Assembly: GCF_002192455.1 (NCBI RefSeq)
Contig: NZ_CP021744.1
Coordinates: forward strand, 5,427,501 to 5,491,500
Length of the DNA: 64,000 nt
Origin: Streptomyces albireticuli
Lineage (GTDB): Bacteria > Actinomycetota > Actinomycetes > Streptomycetales > Streptomycetaceae
Direction: 5' to 3'
Part shown: positions 17,203 to 25,671 of the stretch, one piece after another
How the letters are laid out: each line of letters opens with the position of its first letter
Position numbering within the stretch: the first letter of the stretch is position 1
Position numbers and translations under genes: made by a program
The notes under the pieces: generated by a model
Seen by the model: the letters and a program-made list of their open reading frames with translations, nothing else
The model's database searches: none
Told to the model about the DNA's origin: nothing

Positions 17203-17261
17203 TTCGGGAAGGGGCGGGACTGGGGAGATCCCCTGTCAGTGCCCCGACCTAAGGTGGCGTC

Positions 17262-18065
17262 ATGACTCACCTCAGCTACGACCGTTACTGTTCCGAGGTC
17301 GTCACCCAAACCACCCTCCTCCGCGAGGCGATCCGCGGCGCGGACCTCACCGCCACCGTCCCCACCTGCCCCGAGTGGACCCTGGCCCAGCTCCTCCTGC
17401 ACGTCGGCCAGGCCCACCGTTACGCCGAGGGCCTCGTGCGGACGCGGACCACCTCCTTCACGCCGACCGACATCGGCGCCGCCCCCACCCCCGGCCCCGG
17501 TGACCCGGCCCTCGACGCCGACGCGGCCGCGTTCGGCGCCTGGCTCGCCGAGGGCGCCGAGACCCTGGTGGAGACCCTGCGCGCGAGCGGGCCCGACACC
17601 GGGGTGTGGACCTTCGGGCCGCGGCAGAACGCCGACTTCTGGGCCCGCCGGATGACGCACGAGACGGTGATCCACCGGGCCGACGCCGAGGCCACCACGG
17701 GCGTGGAGTTCACCGTGGCCCCGGAGATCGCCGCCGACTGCCTCGACGAGTGGCTCCAGATCGTCAGCTCACCCATGGCGATGGAGTACAACCCGGCGTA
17801 CAAGGAGCTGCTCGGCCCCGGCCGCACCCTGCACCTGCACGCCACGGACACCGCTCCCGAGCTGGAGGCGGAGTGGTTCGTCGACTACAGCGGCGAGCGG
17901 ATCGAGTGGCGCCGCGCCCACGAGAAGGCGGCCGTCGTCGTGCGCGGCCCGCTGACCGACGTGCTGAGCGTCTTCTACCGGCGGCAGTCGCCGGCCGACG
18001 GCCGCGTCGAGGTCCTGGGCGACCGCGAGCTGCTCGAATTCTGGCTGGAGCGGGCCAGCTTCTGA
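17262..18065 (+). CDS. Maleylpyruvate isomerase/mycothiol-dependent (DinB-like) family protein
   Basis: A 267-aa protein of the TIGR03083 type: a helical DinB-like bundle begins with CPEWTLAQLLLHVGQAHRYA, where the histidine is a likely metal ligand, and a further histidine is in RMTHETVIHRADAEA. The C-terminal third (ELEAEWFVDYSG onward) is a small SCP2-like domain common in this group. Family members use mycothiol, the actinobacterial thiol, for isomerase or transferase reactions. It stands alone, with its own short promoter region carrying an AAGGTGG ribosome site. The substrate is unknown. Confidence 0.82.
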   Translation: MTHLSYDRYCSEVVTQTTLLREAIRGADLTATVPTCPEWTLAQLLLHVGQAHRYAEGLVRTRTTSFTPTDIGAAPTPGPGDPALDADAAAFGAWLAEGAETLVETLRASGPDTGVWTFGPRQNADFWARRMTHETVIHRADAEATTGVEFTVAPEIAADCLDEWLQIVSSPMAMEYNPAYKELLGPGRTLHLHATDTAPELEAEWFVDYSGERIEWRRAHEKAAVVVRGPLTDVLSVFYRRQSPADGRVEVLGDRELLEFWLERASF

Positions 18066-18099
18066 TCACGTCCGCGGGCGGGGTGAGAGCATCGGGACC

Positions 18100-19575
18100 A
18101 TGACCGACACCCTCCGACGACCCTCCGTCCGGCACGCGCCCGCGGTCCGCCGCCGGGCGCCGCGCCGGGCGGCCGCCCGGGCCCTGCCGGCGGCCGCGGC
18201 GCTGGCGCTCGTCGCCTCCTGCACCGTCGGCGGTGGCGGCACGGCGAGGGCGGACGCGGGCGCGGCCGGGGCCGGCGACCCGCTCTTCCCCCGGCTGGGC
18301 AACGGCGGTTACGACGTCCGGCACTACGGCCTGACGCTGGACTACGAGCCGGACGGCAACCACCTGGACGGCACGGCTGTGATCACGGCCCGGGCGACGC
18401 AGGAACTCGGCGCCTTCAACCTCGACCTGAAGGGGCTGGACGTCCGCGCCGTCCGGGTCGACGGCCGCGAGGCCCGTACGGACCGGGAGGGCACCGAGCT
18501 GACGGTGACGCCCGCCCGGCGGATCGGCAAGGGGCGCACCTTCGAGACGGTCGTCACCTACGGGGGGACGCCGGAGGAGATCACGGACGAGGAGGACGAG
18601 GAAGAGGAGGAGCACGAGGGCGCGGAAGGCTGGGTGGAGACCGATGACGGCGCGGTCGGCCTCGGCCAGCCCACGGGCTCGATGGCCTGGTTCCCCGGCA
18701 ACCACCACCCTTCCGACAAGGCCGCCTACGACATCCAGGTGACCGTGCCCGCCGGGTACACCGCCGTGGCCAACGGCGAGCTGAAGGGCGAGCGGACCAA
18801 GGGCGGCCGGAAGTCCTTCTCCTGGCACTCGGCCGAGCCGATGGCGAGCTATCTGGCGAGCGTGGCCGTCTCCCCGTTCAAGGTCACCACCACCCGCGCC
18901 GGCGACCTGCCCGTCTACCTCGCCACGCATCCCAAGCAGGCCGCGGCGGCGCCCCGGCTGAAGAAGCTGGTGCCGGAGGCCCTCGCCTGGGCGACCGCGC
19001 TGTTCGGTCCGTACCCCTTCTCCTCGGCCGGCGCGGTCGTCGACCACAACCCCACGCTGGGGTACGCGCTGGAGACCCAGACCAAGCCCTACTTCGGCTC
19101 GGACCCGGACGAGCTGGTCGTGGTGCACGAGCTGGCGCACCAGTGGTTCGGCAATTCCGTCACCCCGCGCACCTGGCGCGACATGTGGCTGAACGAGGGC
19201 TTCGCCCAGTACGCGGAGTGGCTGTGGGAGGAGAAGCGGGGCGGCCGGTCCGTCCAGCGGATCTTCGACGACTACTACGACGGCAAGGACGCGCAGAGCG
19301 AGGGCATCTGGGCCTATCCGCCCGCCGATCCCGCGCCGGAGACGGTCTCCGACCCGCCGGTCTACGGCCGGGGCGCCATGGTCCTGCACAAGCTGCGGCA
19401 GGCCGTCGGCGACGAGAAGTTCTTCGCGACCGTACGGGCGTGGACGGCCGAGCACCGGCACGGCAACGCCGACACCGCCGAGTTCGTCCGGTTCTGGGAG
19501 CGGAAGTCGGGCAAGGACCTCGACGGGCTCTTCGACGTCTGGCTGCGCGGGAAGGGCAGGCCCGCCACGCGCTGA
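18100..19575 (+). CDS. M1-family zinc metallopeptidase lipoprotein
   Basis: A 491-aa enzyme. A long Arg-rich leader ends in LALVASC, a lipobox, so it is probably a lipoprotein on the outer face of the membrane. The peptidase core has HELAHQWFG (HEXXH near residue 341) followed by LNEGFAQY, which supplies the third zinc ligand, as in gluzincins. An aminopeptidase N-like beta-domain covers residues about 65-290. It contains an acidic patch (TDEEDEEEEEHEGAE, near 168-180) that is an insertion in the usual fold and may bind metal. It is shorter than full aminopeptidase N because it lacks the C-terminal helical domain. Confidence 0.88.
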   Translation: MTDTLRRPSVRHAPAVRRRAPRRAAARALPAAAALALVASCTVGGGGTARADAGAAGAGDPLFPRLGNGGYDVRHYGLTLDYEPDGNHLDGTAVITARATQELGAFNLDLKGLDVRAVRVDGREARTDREGTELTVTPARRIGKGRTFETVVTYGGTPEEITDEEDEEEEEHEGAEGWVETDDGAVGLGQPTGSMAWFPGNHHPSDKAAYDIQVTVPAGYTAVANGELKGERTKGGRKSFSWHSAEPMASYLASVAVSPFKVTTTRAGDLPVYLATHPKQAAAAPRLKKLVPEALAWATALFGPYPFSSAGAVVDHNPTLGYALETQTKPYFGSDPDELVVVHELAHQWFGNSVTPRTWRDMWLNEGFAQYAEWLWEEKRGGRSVQRIFDDYYDGKDAQSEGIWAYPPADPAPETVSDPPVYGRGAMVLHKLRQAVGDEKFFATVRAWTAEHRHGNADTAEFVRFWERKSGKDLDGLFDVWLRGKGRPATR

Positions 19576-19593
19576 GCACCGGGCCCGCCCCAC

Positions 19594-20607
19594 TCACGCG
19601 TTGAGCTCCGCCAGGACCCGCAGCGTGGCGGTGTCCGGGGCCGTCACCAGCAGGTCGGTGACCGGCCCCGCCCGCCACAGCGCCAGCCGTTCCGCGATCC
19701 GTTCCCGGGGGCCGACGAGCGAGATCTCGTCGGCGAAGTCGTCCGGCACGGCGGCCACGGCCTCCTCCCGCCGCCCGGCCAGGAACAGCTCCCGCACCCG
19801 CCGCGCCGCGTCCGCGAAGCCCATCCGGGCCATCAGCTCGGCGTGGAAGTTCCGGCGGGCGTGCCCCATGCCGCCGATGTAGAAGCCGAGCATCGCCTTG
19901 ACCGGCCGCAGCCCCTCCGCGACGTCGGAGCAGAGCCGGGCCTGGGCCAGCGGGGCGACCATGAAGCCCTCGGGGGCCGCCGCGAGGGCCGCCGTGTACA
20001 GCTCCGTGCGCAGCGGTGACCAGTACAGCGGCAGCCAGCCGTCGGCGATCCGCACGGTCTGGGCGATGTTCCGCGGCCCCTCGGCCCCGAGCAGCACCGG
20101 CAGGCCGGGGCGCAGCGGGTGGACGATGGACTTCAGCGGTCTGCCGAGGCCGGTGGCGTCCGGGCCGCGGTAGGGGAGCGGGTGGTAGCGCCCGTCGAGG
20201 GTCACCGGTGCCGCGCGGCGCAGCACCTGGCGGACCACGTCGACGTACTCGCGCGTCGCCGTGAGGGGGCTCTCGGGGAACGGCCGCCCGTACCATCCCT
20301 CCACCACCTGGGGCCCCGACAGTCCCAGGCCGAGCAGCAGCCGGCCGCCGGAGAGGTGGTCGAGGGTCAGCGCGTGCATCGCCGTCGCCGTCGGGGTGCG
20401 GGCGGCCATCTGGGCCACGGCGGTGCCCAGGCGCAGCCGCCGGGTGTGCGCGGCGATCCAGGTGAGGGCCGTGAAGGCGTCCGAGCCCCAGGCCTCGGCG
20501 GTCCACACCGAGTCGTAGCCCAGCCGCTCGGCCTCCAGGGCGAGGGAGAGCAGGCCGGGGTCGGGGCCGCCGCGGCCCCAGTAGCCGAGCGCGAGGCCGA
20601 GCCGCAT
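19594..20607 (-). CDS. LLM-class flavin/F420-dependent oxidoreductase
   Basis: A 337-aa luciferase-like TIM-barrel enzyme: MRLGLALGYWGRGG, ERLGYDSVWTAEAWGSDAFT and RLRLGTAVAQMAARTP are typical of the F420-linked subgroup common in actinomycetes. It should move a hydride between F420 (or FMN) and an unknown substrate. ATG 20607 is chosen because GGAGG stands five bases upstream; ATG 20619 is also possible. A dyad next to the start suggests repression. It converges with the M1 peptidase gene with only 18 bp between the stops. Confidence 0.85.
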   Translation of the reverse strand: MRLGLALGYWGRGGPDPGLLSLALEAERLGYDSVWTAEAWGSDAFTALTWIAAHTRRLRLGTAVAQMAARTPTATAMHALTLDHLSGGRLLLGLGLSGPQVVEGWYGRPFPESPLTATREYVDVVRQVLRRAAPVTLDGRYHPLPYRGPDATGLGRPLKSIVHPLRPGLPVLLGAEGPRNIAQTVRIADGWLPLYWSPLRTELYTAALAAAPEGFMVAPLAQARLCSDVAEGLRPVKAMLGFYIGGMGHARRNFHAELMARMGFADAARRVRELFLAGRREEAVAAVPDDFADEISLVGPRERIAERLALWRAGPVTDLLVTAPDTATLRVLAELNA

Positions 20608-20619
20608 CCGCGCCTCCAT

Positions 20620-20634
20620 CTGACGATCCGTCAG
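20620..20634. promoter_or_regulatory. Operator-like dyad upstream of LLM oxidoreductase
   Basis: CTGACG-ATC-CGTCAG is a perfect 6+3+6 palindrome beginning 13 bases from the chosen start. The spacing is typical of TetR-family operators in actinomycetes, and its position would block transcription start or elongation. No TetR gene is adjacent. Confidence 0.55.
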
Positions 20635-20720
20635 TTCGGCTGGACTGTACGGCCCCGGACCGGCCCCCGGCAAGACGGCGGCGGCCGGCCGTACGGCGGC
20701 GGGGCGGCGGCCCGGCACGA

Positions 20721-20756
20721 CGAACGGCCCGCCGGGAGAACCCGGCGGGCCGTTCG
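20721..20756 (-). terminator. Strong hairpin terminator after membrane protein gene
   Basis: CGAACGGCCCGCCGGG (20721-20736), loop AGAA, and CCCGGCGGGCCGTTCG (20741-20756) form a perfect 16-bp stem. It lies 20 bases past the stop of the leftward gene at 20776. Confidence 0.85.
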
Positions 20757-20775
20757 GGGAAGCGTGCCGATCAGG

Positions 20776-21678
20776 TCAGCCGCGCTGGATCCCCGTGGTG
20801 TCCTGGAGCAGGCCGCGACGGCCGTCCTGGGTCTGCGCGACCAGCGCGGCACCGCGCTGGTCCACCGCCAGGTACCAGGTGCCGGGCGCGAGCTCGGCGA
20901 CCGGCGTCGGCGAGCCGTCCTCCCCGTAGAGCGGACGGGCCACCGGGACCGCGAACCAGAACGGGGCGAAGTCCGCGGCCGGGGCCGCGGGCTGCGCCGC
21001 GCCCGCCTGCGGAGCGGCGGCCGCGCCGGCGACACCGGCGGCGCCGCCCTGGCTCGGGTCCTGCGGACCCTGCGGCTGGCCCGGCTGGGCACCGAACGGC
21101 TGCTGCGCGCCGTACGGGCCCGGGGCACCGGGCTGCTGCACGCCACCGGGGTAGCCGTAGCCCGGGTTCGGGCCGGCGCCGTACGGGGACGGGGCCTGCG
21201 GGCCCGGGACGCCCATCAGCGGGGCCTTCAGCGCCGGGGTGCGCGGCGTGAGCAGCGCCACGGCGGCCAGGGCCAGGGTGGCGATCAGGCCGAGGATCTG
21301 GCCGACACCGGGGGAGATGCTCTCGGGACCGCCGAGGATCGTCCACACCGAGGACCACGCGGCGAAGACGGTGAGCGCCGTGCCCCACTGGTCCAGACCG
21401 AGGCCGAGGACCTTGCGGCCCTCCGGCTGGAAGCGGGCGGCGACGATCAGGGCGGCGGCGATGATCCCGGCGAGGAAGATCGACGGCAGCACGGGGAAGA
21501 GCCCGGACTTCCAGCCGTTCGGCTCCGCCGGACAGCCGATCGTCGACTGCCCGCAGTCGTACGAGTAGAAGCTGAGGAACGAGGCGATGAACAGCAACAC
21601 CGCTGCTCCGATCACCACGCCGTCGCCTCGAGTGAGGGAGCGGATGTTCAACTGAAGTCCTTTGTCAGTGTTGATCAT
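20776..21678 (-). CDS. DUF5336-like membrane protein with Pro/Gly/Gln-rich tail
   Basis: A 300-aa protein. Four hydrophobic segments (VVIGAAVLLFIASFLSFY, SIFLAGIIAAALIVAA, ALTVFAAWSSVWTILGG, ILGLIATLALAAVALLT) come first. A low-complexity tail rich in YGAG, PGAPG, QQPFG follows, and then a compact C-terminal domain with FAPFWFAVPVARPLYGEDG. It resembles DUF5336-type actinobacterial membrane proteins. A TTG at 21651 (LNIRSLTRGDG) has a better AAAGGAC site than the ATG at 21678, so the true protein may be nine residues shorter. Function is unknown. Confidence 0.75.
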   Translation of the reverse strand: MINTDKGLQLNIRSLTRGDGVVIGAAVLLFIASFLSFYSYDCGQSTIGCPAEPNGWKSGLFPVLPSIFLAGIIAAALIVAARFQPEGRKVLGLGLDQWGTALTVFAAWSSVWTILGGPESISPGVGQILGLIATLALAAVALLTPRTPALKAPLMGVPGPQAPSPYGAGPNPGYGYPGGVQQPGAPGPYGAQQPFGAQPGQPQGPQDPSQGGAAGVAGAAAAPQAGAAQPAAPAADFAPFWFAVPVARPLYGEDGSPTPVAELAPGTWYLAVDQRGAALVAQTQDGRRGLLQDTTGIQRG

Positions 21679-21756
21679 TAACCGTCGCCGTCCCGGTGTC
21701 GGGACGTGCGAGGGCGCGGGGGCAGGGGCGGGGGTGCCCCCATCGTACGGGTGAAC

Positions 21757-22863
21757 CTATCTCCTGGGTGCCCGGGGCGTCTTCTTCGTATCACCGTCGT
21801 GACACGGCTGTGGCCTGCTGGTACGCCCCTCTGTTACCCGGGTGGCCCTACCCCGCAGGAAGTCCGTGATGCCGTCCGCGATCCCCTGCGCCGCCTTCTC
21901 ACGCCATGCCGCGTCGGTGAGCCGGCCCACGTCCTCGGGGTCGCGCATGTTGCCGCATTCGATGAACACCTTCGGGACCGTCGAGAGATTGAGCCCGCCC
22001 AGGTCGCCGCGGGTGTCGAGGCCCGTGCCGCCGCCGATGTAATTGGACGGCGGGCTCCCGGTCGTCCGGACGAAGTTCCCCGCGATCCGCGCGCCCAGCT
22101 CCTTCGACGGCCCGACGATGGGCGCGGTGTCCGCCGCGCCGCCCTTCACCAGGGCGGGCAGGATCACATGGAAGCCGCGGTTGCCGACCGCCGAGCCGTC
22201 GGCGTGGATGGAGACCGCGGCGTCGGCGTGCGCCTTGTTGCCGATGGCGGCCCGCTCGGTGACGCACGGTCCGTACGGGCGCTCGCCGTCGTGCGTGAAC
22301 GTCACCTTCGCGCCCTGGTTCCGCAGGATCGTCCGCAGCCGGTGGGCGACGTCGAGGCTGAACGTCGCCTCGGCGTAACCGGCGTCCGTGGACGTACCGG
22401 TGGTGTCGCACTCCTTGCGGCCCGTGCCGATGTCGACGGAACGGTTGATCTCCGCGGTGTGCTCGCTGTTGCGGATGTTGTGGCCGGGGTCGACGAGGAC
22501 CACCTTGCCCTTGAGCGGGCCGTCGGCGCGCGGCGCCTCGCCGTCGGCGACCCCGGCGCCCTCACCGGCCGACGGGCCCGGCGAGGCGGTGGCGCCGCCC
22601 GCGGACGGCGAAGGGGCCTGCGGCCGGGAGGTCACCGCCGAGGGCCGGGGGGCCGGGGCGGCCGGGGAGGCGGCGGAGGAGGTCGCGGCCACCGGGTGCC
22701 CGGCGGTGTCGTCCTCGCCCCCGCTCGCGTCCCACAGCAGCCAGCCCGCGAGACCGGCGGCCACCACGGCCACCAGCGCGACTATCAGAGGGGTGGCACG
22801 GCCACCGGGACGGCCGGACATGCCGTCACGGCGGGGCGCGCGGGGAAAGCTGCCTTTGGACAC
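21757..22863 (-). CDS. N-acetylmuramoyl-L-alanine amidase
   Basis: A 368-aa membrane-anchored cell-wall hydrolase. A short cytoplasmic tail and one helix (PLIVALVAVVAAGLAGWLLW) are followed by a Ser/Pro/Ala-rich spacer (to about residue 105) and an Amidase_3 domain. Zinc ligands are the His in VLVDPGHN, a Glu soon after (TAEINR region) and the His in SIHADGS; the catalytic Glu is in VFIECGNM. It should cut the amide bond between muramic acid and the stem peptide. It starts 22 bases after the upstream methyltransferase gene, probably in the same transcript. Confidence 0.9.
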   Translation of the reverse strand: MSKGSFPRAPRRDGMSGRPGGRATPLIVALVAVVAAGLAGWLLWDASGGEDDTAGHPVAATSSAASPAAPAPRPSAVTSRPQAPSPSAGGATASPGPSAGEGAGVADGEAPRADGPLKGKVVLVDPGHNIRNSEHTAEINRSVDIGTGRKECDTTGTSTDAGYAEATFSLDVAHRLRTILRNQGAKVTFTHDGERPYGPCVTERAAIGNKAHADAAVSIHADGSAVGNRGFHVILPALVKGGAADTAPIVGPSKELGARIAGNFVRTTGSPPSNYIGGGTGLDTRGDLGGLNLSTVPKVFIECGNMRDPEDVGRLTDAAWREKAAQGIADGITDFLRGRATRVTEGRTSRPQPCHDGDTKKTPRAPRR

Positions 22864-22885
22864 CCGGCGATGCTAACGCCGCCCG

Positions 22886-23524
22886 TCAGATTCCGAGGCC
22901 GGTCCGGCGGAGAACGTGCAGGGAACGGGTCACCGAGACCTCGGTGAAGGCGCCGGACGCGAGTGCCCTGCGGTAGACGCGGTACGGGGCCTGGCCGCCG
23001 TCGGCCGGATCGGCGAACACGTCGTGGATGACGAGGAGTCCGCCCTCCGCGAGGTGCGGCGCCCAGCCCTCGTAGTCGGCCGTCGCGTGCTCGTCGGTGT
23101 GCCCGCCGTCGATGAACACCAGCCCGAGCGGCGTCCCCCACACCGCGGCGGCCTGCGGCGACCGGCCGACGAGCGCGAGGACGTGCTCCTCCAGGCCCGC
23201 CCGGTGGAGCGTCCGGCGGAACGTGGGCAGGGTGTCCATCCGCCCCACGACCGGGTCGACGACGGAGGCGTCGTGGTACTCCCAGCCGGGCTGCTGCTCC
23301 TCGCTGCCGCGGTGGTGGTCGACGGTCACGGCCGTCACCCCGGCCTCCCGCGCGGCGTCGGCCAGCAGGATCGTCGACCGGCCGCAGTACGTGCCGACTT
23401 CGAGCAGCGGCATGCGCAGCGCCGCGGCCTCGCGGGCGGCGGCGTGGAGGGCGAGTCCCTCGTCGAGCGGCATGAAGCCCTTGGCCGCTTCGAATGCGGC
23501 GAGTGTCTCGGGCTTGGGGGCCAT
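22886..23524 (-). CDS. Class I SAM-dependent methyltransferase (Methyltransf_24)
   Basis: A 212-aa protein. MPLLEVGTYCGRSTILLADAA is the SAM-binding motif, VTVDHHRGSEEQQPGWEYHD the acidic second strand, and LGLVFIDGGHTDEHATADYEGW the catechol-methyltransferase-like metal/active-site region. It should methylate a small molecule or sugar. The ATG follows a clear AGGAGG site. The downstream amidase gene is close enough to be in one operon, but I see no shared pathway. Confidence 0.85.
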   Translation of the reverse strand: MAPKPETLAAFEAAKGFMPLDEGLALHAAAREAAALRMPLLEVGTYCGRSTILLADAAREAGVTAVTVDHHRGSEEQQPGWEYHDASVVDPVVGRMDTLPTFRRTLHRAGLEEHVLALVGRSPQAAAVWGTPLGLVFIDGGHTDEHATADYEGWAPHLAEGGLLVIHDVFADPADGGQAPYRVYRRALASGAFTEVSVTRSLHVLRRTGLGI

Positions 23525-23626
23525 GGGGGTCCTCCTGGGGGTGCGCGCGTGGTGGATGCAGGCTACGCGTGCGGCTCCGGGGGCCCGCCCCGGCCCCCGG
23601 CCCGGTCCGCCCCCGCCGTGCGTCCC

Positions 23627-24232
23627 CTACAACCAGCCGTTCTGCCGCGCCGCCCGGACCGCCTCCATCCGGTTGCGTGTCCCCGTCTTCCCGATCGCCG
23701 CCGACAGGTAGTTCCGGACCGTCGCCGGCGACAGGTGCACCCGCGCCGCGATGTCCGCCACCGTCGCCCCGTCCACCGCCGCCGCCAGCACGTCACGCTC
23801 GCGCTGGGTCAGCGGGTTGGGGCCCGCGCTCAGGGCGGCCGCGGCCAGGGCCGGGTCGATGACGCGCTCGCCCGCCAGCACCCGCCGGACCGCCGCCGCG
23901 AGCTCCTCCACCGGGCCGTCCTTGACCAGGAACCCGGAGGCGCCCGCCTCCATCGCGCGGCGCAGATAGCCGGGGCGCCCGAACGTGGTGAGGATCAGCA
24001 CCCGGCAGCCGGGCAGCCGCTCGCGCAGGTCCGCCGCCGCGTCCAGGCCGCTGCGGCCCGGGAGTTCGATGTCGAGGAGCGCGACGTCGGGCTCCGTCTC
24101 CAGGGCCTTGGGGAGGATCTCCTCGCCGTCGCCGACCTGGGCGACGATCTCGAAGTCCTCCTCCAGCCCGAGCAGCAGCGCGAGCGCGCCCCGCATCATG
24201 CCCTGGTCCTCGGCGAGGAGCAGTCTGATCAT
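23627..24232 (-). CDS. NarL/DesR-family response regulator
   Basis: A 201-aa regulator. The receiver has the acidic pair in LLAEDQGMM (Glu8-Asp9), the phospho-acceptor in LLDIELPG (Asp54) and the conserved lysine in FLVKDGP. The LuxR-type HTH is LTQRERDVLAAAVDGATVADIAARVHLSPATVRNYLSAAIGKTG. All residues for normal phosphorelay are intact, unlike the RamR-like protein at 12.2 kb, which it otherwise resembles in length and ending (ARQNGWL versus SRGAGWV). The ATG overlaps the stop of the sensor gene. Confidence 0.92.
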   Translation of the reverse strand: MIRLLLAEDQGMMRGALALLLGLEEDFEIVAQVGDGEEILPKALETEPDVALLDIELPGRSGLDAAADLRERLPGCRVLILTTFGRPGYLRRAMEAGASGFLVKDGPVEELAAAVRRVLAGERVIDPALAAAALSAGPNPLTQRERDVLAAAVDGATVADIAARVHLSPATVRNYLSAAIGKTGTRNRMEAVRAARQNGWL

Positions 24233-25380
24233 GAGCTGTGGTCCTCCTCGGACTCCGCGTCTACAGGCAGTTCGGCCACGAGCCGGAAGCCCCGGCGCCC
24301 GTCGGGGCCGGTGGTGAGGGCACCGCCGGCGGCGGCCAGCCGCTCGGTCAGCCCCTTCAGACCCGAGCCGCCCGTCCCCGCGGCGGCCGGCTCCGAGCCT
24401 ACGCCGCGCCCGTCGTCGGTGATCTCCAGGCGTACCCGGTCGGTCTCGCCGCGCACCTCCACGGCGCAGCGGCCCGCGCCGCTGTGCCGGACGACGTTGG
24501 TGACGCCCTCGCGGACGACCCAGCCCAGCAGCGCCGCGGTCTGCGGCGGCAGCGGCGGCCCCGACTGCCGGACGTCCACGCCGATGCCGGAGGCCTCCAG
24601 CAGGGAGCGCGCCCGGTCGAGCTCGGTGGTGAGGCTGCCCTCGCGGTAGCCGGTGACGGCCTCGCGGATCTCGGTGAGCGCCTGGCGGCCGACGGCCTCG
24701 ATGTCGGCGGCCTGGCCGAGTGCCGCCTCCAGGTCGCGCGGCGCGAGGCGGCGCACGGCCTCCGCCTTGACCACGATCACGGACATCGTGTGACCGAGCA
24801 GGTCGTGCAGATCGCGCGAGAAGCGCAGCCGCTCCCGCTCGACCGCGCCGCGCGCCAGCTCCTCGCGGGTCTCGCGGAGCTGGGCGACGGTCTCGAAGAG
24901 CGTCAGGATCGCGGCCGTCACCAGACCGGAGAGCACCGTCCCGTAGCCGACGATCAGGGAGTCCTCCGCGCCGCCGCGGAAGCCCGCGATGACCCCCGCG
25001 GAGCCGGAGAGCGTGAGCACCACGGCGCCCAGGGCCCGGCCCCGGCCGCGCAGCACGATGCCGCTCGCCAGCGAGAGCAGCGGGAAGCAGAGCAGCCAGT
25101 CACCGCCGTAGCCGATGGACAGCGCGTAGCTGACCGCGGCCAGCGCGCCGAGGCGCCCCAGCACGAGGCGGCTCCGGCGGCGCTCGTCGTCGAGGCCGCC
25201 GAAGACCGTGAGGACATAGAGGACGACGAAGGCGACCAGACCCGCGCCACCCAGCCAGGGGCGTGGCAGCTCGCCCCGGACGAGACTCTGCACGTCTCCG
25301 GTGAGCATGAAGAGCCAGGGCAGGAAGGCGAGCTTGCCCGGCGGCTTGTGCCGCTCGGCCTCGGTCGTTCTGTCGTTCAT
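24229..25380 (-). CDS. DesK-like sensor histidine kinase
   Basis: A 383-aa membrane kinase: five or so hydrophobic segments cover residues 15-165, with no extracellular sensor domain. A short coiled coil and the HisKA_3 box (RFSRDLHDLLGHTMSVIVVK, His near 188) follow. The HATPase has the N box VVREGVTNVVRHSGA and the G box ITDDGRGVG. Signals are probably sensed within or near the membrane, as in the lipid-fluidity sensor DesK. It shares a four-base overlap with the regulator. No target genes (for example a desaturase) are adjacent, so the stimulus is open. Confidence 0.9.
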   Translation of the reverse strand: MNDRTTEAERHKPPGKLAFLPWLFMLTGDVQSLVRGELPRPWLGGAGLVAFVVLYVLTVFGGLDDERRRSRLVLGRLGALAAVSYALSIGYGGDWLLCFPLLSLASGIVLRGRGRALGAVVLTLSGSAGVIAGFRGGAEDSLIVGYGTVLSGLVTAAILTLFETVAQLRETREELARGAVERERLRFSRDLHDLLGHTMSVIVVKAEAVRRLAPRDLEAALGQAADIEAVGRQALTEIREAVTGYREGSLTTELDRARSLLEASGIGVDVRQSGPPLPPQTAALLGWVVREGVTNVVRHSGAGRCAVEVRGETDRVRLEITDDGRGVGSEPAAAGTGGSGLKGLTERLAAAGGALTTGPDGRRGFRLVAELPVDAESEEDHSS

Positions 25381-25556
25381 GCTCCCGACCCTACGGACCC
25401 TCCGAGGCCCGGAGCAGAGGCGGATGTGGGCGGCCGGCCATGACATTCGTCCTGGACGCGCGCCGGACGGGGCGGGTCCGCCGGGCCCGCCGGCCCGCCG
25501 CCGGTGGCCTTCCCACCCCCGGGGCGATCGGCTATACATGGGTGCCACCGGATCGG

Positions 25557-25572
25557 CTAGAACGCGTTCTAG
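25557..25572. promoter_or_regulatory. Perfect KstR-type operator
   Basis: CTAGAACGCGTTCTAG is a perfect 16-bp palindrome that contains the full KstR consensus TnnAACnnGTTnnA. It lies 100 bp upstream of the hydratase start, in promoter position. The 290-bp gap 25381-25671 holds no other gene. Confidence 0.8.
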
Positions 25573-25671
25573 GGCGAGCGTGTGCGGGCCGGACCGGCAG
25601 CGACCCCGGTACGGCCGACGGTGCGGACACCCCGGCCGGGATCCCCACCACGCGTGAAGGAGCCGTGCCCG

